Source: an uncultured Oscillospiraceae bacterium (GTDB lineage: Bacteria; Bacillota; Clostridia; Oscillospirales; Oscillospiraceae). Taken from it: 33,302 bases of DNA. Below, one piece after another: positions 1-9,499 of this stretch (position 1 is the stretch's first letter; the number at the start of each line of letters is the position of its first letter). The stretch covers positions 1-33,302 of the forward strand of contig CAJLCG010000018.1 of NCBI GenBank assembly GCA_905205085.1, given 5' to 3'. The position numbers and the translations under genes were made by a program. The notes below the pieces were generated by a model. That model was not told the origin of the DNA. It saw only the letters and a list, made by a program, of their open reading frames with translations, and did not search any database.

Positions 1-56
1 GGATATTTTCCCATATTTTTCAATCGTTCCCTGTCGTTTTCGCCAAGCAGCTTCCA

Positions 57-94
57 GAAAACCGGTTGCCGGATTGGTCCAGTTGTGCTATCAT
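57..94 (+). promoter_or_regulatory. Promoter of the sucrose block with a LacI-type palindrome
   Basis: A -35 TTGCCG (66-71) and an extended -10 TGC-TATCAT (86-94) are separated by 17 bases. The perfect palindrome AACCGGTT (60-67) overlaps the -35. A central CG flanked by AA/TT is the typical core of LacI-family operators, so the LacI-type regulator encoded at 3442-4428 is the natural candidate to repress here. Bases 1-56 upstream show no gene. The operator assignment is inference. Confidence 0.6.
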
Positions 95-158
95 CAAATT
101 GACCATCGCAATACCGCCTGTGCGCTTTATTTTAGAAGTAAGGGGGAGTGATGCCGCC

Positions 159-1091
159 ATGCTGGACGTCACCACCATTGGAGAAGTACTCATTGATCTG
201 ACCCAGACCGGCCACAGCGACCAGGGTGTGCCCCTGTTCGCCGCCTACCCCGGCGGAGCTCCCGCCAACGTGGCGGTGGCCGCCGCCCGTCTGGGCGCCC
301 GCACCGCCTTTTTAGGAAAGATCGGACGGGACGGATTCGGCGACTATCTGAAACGCGTATTGGAGGAAAATCAGGTGGACGTGGCCGGCCTGCGCACCGA
401 CGACAGCGCCACCACCCTGGCCGTCGTCACCGTCGCCCCCTCCGGGGAGCGCTCCTTCCGCTTTGTGCGGGGAGCCGACTGCAACCTGTCCCCCGATGAG
501 GTGGACGTGCGCCAGCTGGAGGGGAGCAAGGTGCTCCACTTCGGCTCGGTCAGCCTCACCGCCGGGCTGTCCCGTTCGGCCACCATCTTTGCCGCCCGCC
601 ACGCCCATCAGAAGGGCATACTGGTGAGCTATGACCCCAACTACCGCGCTTCCCTGTGGAAGACCCAGGACGAGGCCCAGCAGTGGATGCGCATTCCCCT
701 GCCCCTGGTGGATCTCATCAAGCTCTCCGACGAGGAAATCGCCCTGATGACCGACACCAACGATCCCGAGGAGGGCAGCCGCCGCCTGGAGGCGGAGGGC
801 GTGCGCCTGGTGCTCATCACCCTGGGCGACAAGGGTTCCTTCTACCGCTGGCAGGGCAAGACCGGCATCGTGCCCGGTGTAAAGACCACCGTGGCCGACA
901 CCAACGGCGCCGGCGACACCTTTCTGGGCGCGGTGCTCAGCCGCCTGGTGGCCCGGGGCGACAAACCTCTGGAGGGCCTGACCACCCAGGAGCTGGAGGA
1001 GATCCTGGCCTTTGCCAACCGCGCCGCCTCGGTGACCTGCTCCCGCAGCGGAGCCATTCCCGCCATGCCCACCCTGGCGGAGATTCAGTAA
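159..1091 (+). CDS. scrK: Fructokinase, PfkB/ribokinase family
   Basis: Predicted to phosphorylate fructose with ATP to fructose 6-phosphate in the cytoplasm. The 310-residue protein has the N-terminal PfkB glycine motif (GGAPANVAVAAARLG) and the C-terminal signature DTNGAGDTF, whose Asp is the catalytic base of the family. The ATG at 159 follows a GGGGGAG ribosome site at 142-148. An earlier in-frame start at 66 would lie inside the promoter and adds residues unlike the family. It sits 13 bases upstream of an amylosucrase, whose by-product is fructose, which supports fructose as the substrate. Related PfkB kinases (2-keto-3-deoxygluconate or ribose kinase) cannot be excluded from motifs alone. 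Confidence 0.88.
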   Translation: MLDVTTIGEVLIDLTQTGHSDQGVPLFAAYPGGAPANVAVAAARLGARTAFLGKIGRDGFGDYLKRVLEENQVDVAGLRTDDSATTLAVVTVAPSGERSFRFVRGADCNLSPDEVDVRQLEGSKVLHFGSVSLTAGLSRSATIFAARHAHQKGILVSYDPNYRASLWKTQDEAQQWMRIPLPLVDLIKLSDEEIALMTDTNDPEEGSRRLEAEGVRLVLITLGDKGSFYRWQGKTGIVPGVKTTVADTNGAGDTFLGAVLSRLVARGDKPLEGLTTQELEEILAFANRAASVTCSRSGAIPAMPTLAEIQ

Positions 1092-1104
1092 GGAGGCCCT
1101 TGAT

Positions 1105-3405
1105 ATGAATGGGTTTAAGAATTGGAGCGTCATCCCCGCCCGCACCTGGCGCATCCGCCAGGCCGATGAGGGAGACGGCTGGCTGAAGATCCCCGCCATC
1201 CCCATCCCGGTGGGCGAACTGGCCCCCGCAGAAGTCCAGGAGAAGGCTGTCCAGCCTGCTCTCGAGAAGGCTCCTGAAGTTCCCGCTCAGAAGGCGGTGG
1301 AAGTGACTGAGGAGCCCAAGGTCGAAGAAACCGTGGAAGTCGCCGAGGAGTCCAAGGTCGAAGAGACTGTGGAAGCTGCCGAGGAGCTCGAGGTCGAGGA
1401 GACCGTGGAAGCTGCCGAGGAGCCTAAGGCCGAGGAGACCGTGGAAGCTGCTGAGGAGCCTAAGGCCGAGGAGCCCGTGGAAGTTGCTGAGGAGATTCCC
1501 GAGGAACCTGCCCAGGAGGAAGAGGTGCCCGTCCAGGACGAGGAGCCCACTCCGGTGCATCCCGACCCCGATGCCTTCCAGCGCCGCTTGGACCAGCGCT
1601 ATGACGAGCTCAAGTGGCTCTACTGTGAGCTCTACCACGGCGACATGGCCGCCTTTGACTACTTTGTCCAGATGCTCCGCCGCTGCTGGGCCCAGCGTAA
1701 GGACGCTCTGCGCCTGCAGGACCAGCGCCGGGAGGCTGACCCCGACTGGTACCGCCGCCGGGATCTGCTGGGCATGATGCTCTACACCAACGCCTTTGCC
1801 GGCACTTTGAAGGGTGTGGAGGAGAAGCTGCCCTACATCCAGGAGTGCGGCGTCAACTACCTGCACCTGATGCCCCTGCTGGAGAGCCCCAAGGGCCGCA
1901 GCGACGGCGGCTATGCCGTGTCCAACTTCCGCCGGGTCCAGCCCGAGCTGGGCACCATGGAGGACCTGGAGTCTCTGGCCAACGCCTGCCGGGAGAAGGA
2001 CATCAGCCTGTGCCTGGACTTTGTGATGAACCACACCAGTGAGGACCACGAGTGGGCCCGCAAGGCCCGGGCCGGAGAGCCGGGCTACCGGGAGCGCTAC
2101 TTCTTCTATGACAACTGGGATATCCCCCGTGAGTTTGAGAAGACCGTGCCTCAGGTGTTCCCCACCACCGCCCCCGGCAGCTTCACCTGGCTGGATGACT
2201 GCAAGCAGGTGGTCATGACCAACTTCTACCCCTACCAGTGGGACCTGAACTACGCCAACCCTGTTGTCTTTAATGACATGACGGAGAACCTCCTGTACCT
2301 CACCAACCGGGGTATTGATGTAATCCGTCTGGACGCTGTCCCCTACATCTGGAAGCAGCTGGGCACCACCTGCCGCAACCTCCCCCAGGTCCACACCCTG
2401 GTGCGCATGATGCGCATGGTGTGCGAGATCGTCTGCCCCAGCGTGCTTCTGCTGGGCGAGGTAGTCATGGAGCCGGCCAAGGTGGTCCCCTACTTCGGCT
2501 CCCCCGAAAAGCCCGAGTGCCACATGCTCTACAACGTGACCACGATGGCCACCACCTGGCACACCCTGGCCACCGGGGACGTGTCCCTGCTGCGCCACCA
2601 GATGGACACTGTGTGCGCCCTGCCCCGGGACTTCTTGTTCCTTAACTACCTGCGCTGCCACGACGACATCGGCTGGGGCCTGGACTACCCCTGGCTCAAG
2701 GAGCACTTCGGCACCGACGAGGTGACCCACAAGAAGTATCTCAACGACTGGTTCACCGGCAAGTGGCCGGGCAGCGACAGCCGGGGCGAGCTCTATAACG
2801 ACGACCCCCGTCTGGGCGACGCCCGCCTGTGCGGCACCACCGCCTCCCTGTGCGGCGTGGAGGCCGCCGACTACGAGAAGAATCCCTTCAAGCTGGAGCG
2901 TGCCATCGCCTGCGACCTGATGCTCCACGCCTGGATGCTCACCCAGAGCGGCATCCCCGTGCTGTACAGCGGCGACGAGGTGGGCCAGCTCAACGACTAC
3001 TCCTACCACCACGACGGCGAGAAGTGGGACGACAGCCGCTACATCCACCGGGGCAACTTCCAGTGGGATCTGGCCCACATGCGCCACGACGGGGAGACCC
3101 GCCAGGGCAAGCAGTTTATGGGTCTGCGCCGTCTGGAGGAGATCCGGGCCGACGAACCTGCCTTTGACGCCCGTGCCAACGTGTGGACCTTTGACACCGG
3201 CTCTCCCCACGTGTTGGGCGTAGGCCGCTGGTACCAGGGCCGCAAGCTCATCGCCATGTTCAACTTCAGCGACCAGTTCGTCACCGCCTCCTCCTGGGAG
3301 AAGGGCCCCTACCGGGAGCTGGTCTACGGCGGCGACTTCGACGACCTGGGCCGGGTGGAGCTGTTCCCCTACGGCTTTGTCTGGATGCTCCACACCGAGG
3401 ACTGA
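1105..3405 (+). CDS. Amylosucrase-like GH13 enzyme with acidic repeat insert
   Basis: Predicted to transfer the glucosyl unit of sucrose to the end of an alpha-1,4-glucan, releasing fructose. The (beta/alpha)8 core starts near residue 160. Catalytic candidates are the nucleophile D410 (VIRLDAVPYIWK), the acid/base E452 (LLGEVVM) and D520 (RCHDDIGW). The segment WKQLGTTCRNLPQ after the nucleophile and the 42-residue gap to the acid/base resemble Neisseria amylosucrase (D286/E328/D393), so this is favoured over sucrose phosphorylase. At 766 residues it is about 130 longer than usual, mainly because residues 40-150 form an acidic, repeat-rich low-complexity stretch. There is no signal peptide, so it is cytoplasmic. 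The ATG at 1105 follows AGGAGG at 1091-1096, which overlaps the fructokinase stop, so the two genes form one operon. Confidence 0.85.
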   Translation: MNGFKNWSVIPARTWRIRQADEGDGWLKIPAIPIPVGELAPAEVQEKAVQPALEKAPEVPAQKAVEVTEEPKVEETVEVAEESKVEETVEAAEELEVEETVEAAEEPKAEETVEAAEEPKAEEPVEVAEEIPEEPAQEEEVPVQDEEPTPVHPDPDAFQRRLDQRYDELKWLYCELYHGDMAAFDYFVQMLRRCWAQRKDALRLQDQRREADPDWYRRRDLLGMMLYTNAFAGTLKGVEEKLPYIQECGVNYLHLMPLLESPKGRSDGGYAVSNFRRVQPELGTMEDLESLANACREKDISLCLDFVMNHTSEDHEWARKARAGEPGYRERYFFYDNWDIPREFEKTVPQVFPTTAPGSFTWLDDCKQVVMTNFYPYQWDLNYANPVVFNDMTENLLYLTNRGIDVIRLDAVPYIWKQLGTTCRNLPQVHTLVRMMRMVCEIVCPSVLLLGEVVMEPAKVVPYFGSPEKPECHMLYNVTTMATTWHTLATGDVSLLRHQMDTVCALPRDFLFLNYLRCHDDIGWGLDYPWLKEHFGTDEVTHKKYLNDWFTGKWPGSDSRGELYNDDPRLGDARLCGTTASLCGVEAADYEKNPFKLERAIACDLMLHAWMLTQSGIPVLYSGDEVGQLNDYSYHHDGEKWDDSRYIHRGNFQWDLAHMRHDGETRQGKQFMGLRRLEEIRADEPAFDARANVWTFDTGSPHVLGVGRWYQGRKLIAMFNFSDQFVTASSWEKGPYRELVYGGDFDDLGRVELFPYGFVWMLHTED
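1300..1515 (+). repeat. 36-base tandem repeat encoding a 12-residue acidic unit
   Basis: Five in-frame copies begin at 1300, 1336, 1372, 1408 and 1444, with a diverged sixth at 1480. The encoded unit is of the form EAAEEPKAEETV (residues 66-137 of the amylosucrase). Copies differ mainly at single bases, so the array looks recently expanded. It encodes a strongly negative, probably extended linker. It is coding sequence, not a CRISPR array, because there are no spacers. Confidence 0.93.
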
Positions 3406-3441
3406 CCCTATCCGCCCCCGGAGCAAAGGAGGCTCCCCCAT

Positions 3442-4428
3442 ATGACTATGAAGGAGATCGCACAGCTGGCCGGCGTATCCAGTGCCGCCGTCAGCCGCTA
3501 CTTTAACGGCGGCTCCCTCAGCCAGCCCAAGCGGGAGGCCATCCAGGCCGCCATCGACCGCACCGGCTACCGCCCCGACGCGGCGGCCCAATCCCTGCGC
3601 ACCAAATCCACTGACTACATCGGCTTCATCGTCCCCAAGATCAGCTCCGACGCCGTCAGCCGGGTCACCGCAGGCGTCACCCAGGTCCTGTCTCAGCAGG
3701 GCTATCTGTGTCTGCTGGCCAACACGGACGACGACCCCCAGCAGGAGCTGACCTATCTGGACCTGTTTCAAAGCCGCTGTGTGGCGGGCATCCTGCTCAT
3801 GGCCACCGTCCTCACCCCCCGGCACCAGGAGATGCTGCGCCAGTGCTCCGTACCGGTGGTAGTGATTGGCCAACGCTCTCAGAACGTGCCCTGCGTCTAC
3901 CACGACGACTTCAACGCCGCCCGGGAGCTGATGGACTGCCTCATCCAGCGGGGCCGACGGAAGCTGGTATACATCGGCGTCACTGAGCTGGACGTGGCGG
4001 TGGGCCTGAACCGCCGCCAGGGGGTGCGCGCCGCCCTCACCCAGGCCGGCCTTGACCCGGATATCCCTACCCGCCAGAGTTCCTTTACGGTAGAGGGAGG
4101 CCGGGCGGCTATGGAGGCTCTGCTAGAAGAATGTCCCGACGTGGACGGGGTGATGTGCGCCACCGACCTCATTGCCCTGGGGGCCATGGAGGCCCTGCGC
4201 AAGGCGGGCAAACGCCTGCCGGAGGACGTGAGCGTGGCGGGCATTGACGACAGCTGGGCCGGGGTCCATGTGTCCCCCAAGCTCACCACTGCCCACTTCT
4301 ACTACGAGGACTGCGGCGCCGAGGCCGCACGGCTGCTGCTGTCTATGGCCGACCAGAAGCACCGGGATGACACGCCGGTGCGGCAGACCATGCTGGGCTA
4401 CACGGTGGTCCAGCGGGAGTCGGTATAA
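3442..4428 (+). CDS. LacI/GalR-family transcriptional regulator
   Basis: A 328-residue repressor with the classic N-terminal LacI helix-turn-helix (MKEIAQLAGVSSAAVSRYFN, residues 3-22) and hinge (DAAAQSLRTKSTDYIGFIVP), followed by a two-lobed periplasmic-binding-protein-like sugar sensor. The sensor includes MCATDLIALGAMEALRKAG and the late motif SVAGIDDSW. It lies 36 bases after the amylosucrase, with AAAGGAGG at 3425-3432 serving the ATG at 3442; an in-frame ATG at 3448 is a possible alternative. Position makes it the likely regulator of the sucrose block, sensing sucrose, fructose or a glucan breakdown product. The ligand cannot be read from sequence. A strong terminator follows directly. 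Confidence 0.92.
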   Translation: MTMKEIAQLAGVSSAAVSRYFNGGSLSQPKREAIQAAIDRTGYRPDAAAQSLRTKSTDYIGFIVPKISSDAVSRVTAGVTQVLSQQGYLCLLANTDDDPQQELTYLDLFQSRCVAGILLMATVLTPRHQEMLRQCSVPVVVIGQRSQNVPCVYHDDFNAARELMDCLIQRGRRKLVYIGVTELDVAVGLNRRQGVRAALTQAGLDPDIPTRQSSFTVEGGRAAMEALLEECPDVDGVMCATDLIALGAMEALRKAGKRLPEDVSVAGIDDSWAGVHVSPKLTTAHFYYEDCGAEAARLLLSMADQKHRDDTPVRQTMLGYTVVQRESV

Positions 4429-4439
4429 CTTCATTGTTT

Positions 4440-4480
4440 CGCCGCCAGAGGAGAAATATCCTCTGGCGGCGCTGTTTTTT
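4440..4480 (+). terminator. Intrinsic terminator after the LacI-type gene
   Basis: A perfect 13-bp GC-rich stem (4440-4452 with 4459-4471), a 6-base loop and a run of six T. It closes the fructokinase/amylosucrase/regulator operon. Confidence 0.95.
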
Positions 4481-4481
4481 C

Positions 4482-4510
4482 TTGAAGCAGGGCCCCAATT
4501 GCGTTATGCT
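4482..4510 (+). promoter_or_regulatory. Promoter of the alpha/beta-hydrolase gene
   Basis: TTGAAG (4482-4487), 17 bases, TATGCT (4505-4510). It lies directly after the preceding terminator and 29 bases before the start codon. Confidence 0.7.
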
Positions 4511-4539
4511 GTACCTAAATCCAAAAGGAGGAATGCTTC

Positions 4540-5475
4540 ATGGGGCGACTGATCCGCCGAATGATTCAAAAGAAATGGGACGGAAACACCCGGCGGGACG
4601 CCGTCCGGCTGGCTGCCCAGACCCCGCCCCAGGGGGTGGAGGTACGGGAAGGCCTGCCCTATCTGGATGACGGCCACCCCATGCACACCCTGAACCTGTA
4701 TCGCCCGGCGGGGGTGTCCGGCCCCCTGCCCACCGTGGTGGATATACACGGGGGCGGCTGGATGTACGGAGACCGGCAGCTCAACCGCAACTACTGCATG
4801 TATCTGGCCTCCCGGGGCTACGCCGTCATGGGCATGAGCTACCGCCTGGTGCCTGAGGTGACGGTGGCTGGACAGGTGCAGGACGTGTTTGCCAGCCTCC
4901 ACTGGCTGGCCGAACATGGGTCGGAGTACGGCTTTGATCTGAGCCGGGTGCTGCTCACCGGGGACTCCGCCGGGGGACACCTCACCGGCCTCATCGCCTG
5001 CGTACAGCTCAATCCAGACCTGCAAGCCCTCTACCAGGTGGAGCCCCTGCCCTTCTCCTTTTCCGCTCTGGCCATTGCCCACGGAGTGTGCGACGTGTAC
5101 CGCTTCCGCCTGTTCACTCCCCTGCTGGACCGGGCCCTCACCCGGGAGTACCTCCACCTGATGCTGGGCCGTCCCTGGCGGCACTCCCCCCTCCGGGGCC
5201 ACGTCAGCTTTGAGGACACCGCCCCCGGTCTGCCTCTGCCCCCCATTCTGGTCATTGCCAGCCAGCCCGACCGCTACTACGCCCAGAGTAAGCGGCTCAT
5301 CCGCTACCTTGACAACTCTCCCTTCCCCCACCAGGTGATTCACTGGTCCCGGCAGCAAAGTGAGCGGGCCACCCACGTCTTTGAGGTTGGCTGGTGGGAC
5401 TGGCCGGAGAGCCGGGACACCAACGATCGCACCCTGGCCTTTTTCGATCAGGTGTGCCAGGGGGATTTTCCTTGA
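4540..5475 (+). CDS. Alpha/beta-hydrolase (fold-3, HSL-type esterase)
   Basis: A 311-residue hydrolase of the hormone-sensitive-lipase-like type. It carries the oxyanion-hole motif HGGGW (residues 70-74) and the nucleophile motif GDSAGG with Ser143. The acid and base of the triad are probably the Asp in SQPDRYY and the His in RATHVFEV near the C-terminus. It has no signal peptide, so it is cytoplasmic. The ATG at 4540 follows AAAAGGAGG (4523-4531); an ATG at 4533 is too close to that site. It has its own promoter between the LacI-type gene and malQ. The natural substrate is unknown; removal of acyl groups from imported sugars would fit the surroundings, but this is speculation. Confidence 0.85.
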   Translation: MGRLIRRMIQKKWDGNTRRDAVRLAAQTPPQGVEVREGLPYLDDGHPMHTLNLYRPAGVSGPLPTVVDIHGGGWMYGDRQLNRNYCMYLASRGYAVMGMSYRLVPEVTVAGQVQDVFASLHWLAEHGSEYGFDLSRVLLTGDSAGGHLTGLIACVQLNPDLQALYQVEPLPFSFSALAIAHGVCDVYRFRLFTPLLDRALTREYLHLMLGRPWRHSPLRGHVSFEDTAPGLPLPPILVIASQPDRYYAQSKRLIRYLDNSPFPHQVIHWSRQQSERATHVFEVGWWDWPESRDTNDRTLAFFDQVCQGDFP

Positions 5476-5499
5476 ATTTTCCAGAGATTCTGGTATACT
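5472..5499 (+). promoter_or_regulatory. malQ promoter, extended -10
   Basis: TTGAAT (5472-5477), 16 bases, and TATACT (5494-5499) preceded by TGG. The -35 overlaps the stop codon of the hydrolase gene. Confidence 0.78.
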
Positions 5500-5516
5500 G
5501 TGACATAGATTTTTTT

Positions 5517-5541
5517 GGCGGGACCCCTCCCGGGTTCCGCC
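5517..5541 (+). other. Hairpin at the 5' end of the malQ leader
   Basis: A 10-bp stem (5517-5526 with 5532-5541, one G-U pair) with a 5-base loop. It lies about 11 bases after the expected transcription start and 11 bases before the ribosome site. No U-tract follows, so it is not a simple terminator; a 5' mRNA-stabilising role is plausible. Confidence 0.6.
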
Positions 5542-5571
5542 CATTCAACCCTGAAAGGAGACCCTGATCCC

Positions 5572-7011
5572 ATGTACGACGCGCGCTTCAGCGGCATTCT
5601 TCTGGCCGTCTCCTCCCTACCGGGCCCCTACGGCATCGGCTCTCTGGGGGCGTCCGCCCGCCGCTTTGTGGACTTTCTGTCCGAGTCGGGCCAGAGCTAT
5701 TGGCAGATCCTGCCTCTGGTCCCCCTGGGCCACGGAAACTCCCCCTACATGTCCACCTCCGCCTTTGCGGGCAATCCCTTGCTCATCGACCTGGACGAGC
5801 TGGCTGCCCAGGGCCTGCTCACCACCGAGGAGCTGGAATCCGCCCGGTGTGAGAATCCCGACCGGGTGGACTATGAACACCTCAACGCCACCCGCATTCC
5901 CCTGCTGCGCAAGGCCTTTGAGCGCTACGCCCAGCTGCCCGCCGCCCAGGAGGAGGAGCCCGACCTGCCCTGGCTGGCCGACTACGCCCGCTTTGCCGCC
6001 CTCCACGACCAGTACGGCACCAGCTGGGAGGAGTGGCCCGAGGACGCCCAGCCCGACCCCGATGGAGTGGCCTTCCACATCTTCCTCCAGGATACCTTCT
6101 ACCGCCAGTGGTTCCATTTAAAGGAGTATGCCAACCAGAAGCACATCCGCATTATGGGCGACATCCCCTTCTACCTGTCCGCCGACAGCGTGGAGCGCTG
6201 GTCTCACCCCGAGCTGTTCCAGCTGGATAAGGACGGCCACCTGGCCAATGTAGCCGGCGTGCCCCCGGATGCCTTCACCGCCGACGGCCAGTTCTGGGGC
6301 AATCCCCTGTACGACTGGAAGGGCAACAAGAAGGGCGTCTTCAACTTCTGGCGGGAGCGCATCACCTGGTGTGCCCGGCTCTACGATGCCATCCGCATCG
6401 ACCATTTCCGTGCTTTCCACACCTACTGGTCCATCCCTGCCGACGCTCAGACCGCCAAGGAGGGCCACTGGGAGCCCGGCCCGGGCATGGAGCTGCTGAA
6501 GGTCCTCCAGCGCACCGCCCCCGAGCTGGAGCTCATTGCCGAGGACCTGGGCGACCTGGACGCCGACGCGCTGAAGTTTGTGCGTACCTGCGGCATCCCC
6601 GGCATGAAGGTGCTGGTCTTTGCCTTCGATCACCTGGGCGAGAGCGCCTATCTGCCCCACAACTGTGAAAAATTCTCCGTGGTGTACACCGGTACCCACG
6701 ACACCCCCACCTTTATGGAGTTTTTGACCCAGGGCAACCCCGACCAGGCCCGCTTCGCCCGGCAGTACCTGCGCCTGCGGGAGGACGAGGGACTGGGCTG
6801 GGGCCTCATTGCCGGTGCCTGGGCCTCGGGCAGCTATCTGGCTATGGCTCCCCTCCAGGATGTGCTGAGCCTGGGGGCCGACGCCCGGATGAACACCCCC
6901 GGCACTGCCGGCGACCACAACTGGTCCTGGCGGGTACGGATGGACGCCTTTAACCCTTACGTGTCCGGCAAGCTGCGGGAGATCACCCGCACCTACCGCC
7001 GGTGCCTGTAA
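5572..7011 (+). CDS. malQ: 4-alpha-glucanotransferase (amylomaltase, GH77)
   Basis: Transfers segments of alpha-1,4-glucans between acceptors, releasing glucose; it acts in the cytoplasm in maltodextrin or glycogen turnover. The 479-residue length is normal for the bacterial single-domain form. The start of the barrel (SSLPGPYGIGSLG, SYWQILPLVPLG) is typical. The three acidic catalytic residues are D277 (RIDHFRAFH), E324 (AEDLGDL) and D377 (TGTHDTPT). The ATG at 5572 follows GAAAGGAG (5553-5560); an in-frame codon at 5515 lies in the leader hairpin and is rejected. It completes a set with amylosucrase and fructokinase: one enzyme builds the glucan, the other redistributes it. Confidence 0.97.
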   Translation: MYDARFSGILLAVSSLPGPYGIGSLGASARRFVDFLSESGQSYWQILPLVPLGHGNSPYMSTSAFAGNPLLIDLDELAAQGLLTTEELESARCENPDRVDYEHLNATRIPLLRKAFERYAQLPAAQEEEPDLPWLADYARFAALHDQYGTSWEEWPEDAQPDPDGVAFHIFLQDTFYRQWFHLKEYANQKHIRIMGDIPFYLSADSVERWSHPELFQLDKDGHLANVAGVPPDAFTADGQFWGNPLYDWKGNKKGVFNFWRERITWCARLYDAIRIDHFRAFHTYWSIPADAQTAKEGHWEPGPGMELLKVLQRTAPELELIAEDLGDLDADALKFVRTCGIPGMKVLVFAFDHLGESAYLPHNCEKFSVVYTGTHDTPTFMEFLTQGNPDQARFARQYLRLREDEGLGWGLIAGAWASGSYLAMAPLQDVLSLGADARMNTPGTAGDHNWSWRVRMDAFNPYVSGKLREITRTYRRCL

Positions 7012-7027
7012 GCAGAGCCAACGATAT

Positions 7028-7062
7028 AAAAAAACGACGGAGCAAATGCTCCGTCGTTTTTT
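7028..7062. terminator. Bidirectional terminator between malQ and ftsH
   Basis: Stem 7035-7043 with 7048-7056, flanked by A6-7 and T6, with an AAAT loop. It can serve both malQ (+) and ftsH (-), whose stop codon is two bases away. Confidence 0.93.
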
Positions 7063-7063
7063 C

Positions 7064-9247
<2,184 letters not shown>

Positions 9248-9332
9248 ATGAGAATACCTCCGTCGCTTGTTGACACAAAAAAATGGGGAACCAGAGCTTT
9301 TTGCCCCAGTCCATGGTCGATTAGCAGTCACT

Positions 9333-9361
9333 ACTATACCACACTCTTCCTTTAAAAACAA
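9333..9361 (-). promoter_or_regulatory. ftsH promoter, extended -10
   Basis: On the minus strand, TTGTTT (9361-9356), 17 bases, then TATAGT (9338-9333) preceded by TGG. The leader is about 80 bases. Confidence 0.75.
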
Positions 9362-9416
9362 GAAAGAGTGCTGTAAACTTTCTGTGAAACCCTGCCGCCG
9401 GGGCACAATTTTTCCC

Positions 9417-9445
9417 TTCCCTCAGGGTACGAAATATGGTATAGT
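9417..9445 (+). promoter_or_regulatory. rlmB promoter, extended -10
   Basis: TATAGT (9440-9445) preceded by TGG, with only a weak -35 (TTCCCT, 9417-9422) at 17 bases. The nine-base TGGTATAGT is identical to the divergent ftsH -10. Confidence 0.6.
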
Positions 9446-9499
9446 ATATTCTGTATCGCATTTTGATTTTTTACCGCTCATTTTGGAGGTTTTCATTTT

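Noticed and set aside
1300..1515. Regular 36-base repeats as a CRISPR array
   Set aside because: The repeats are directly adjacent, without spacers, and stay in frame as acidic codons.
937..3903. A 988-codon open frame on the minus strand opposite the amylosucrase gene
   Set aside because: It is a by-product of strong third-position C/G bias in the real plus-strand genes. It is low-complexity (Gly/Val/Leu/His), spans three plus-strand genes and has no ribosome site.
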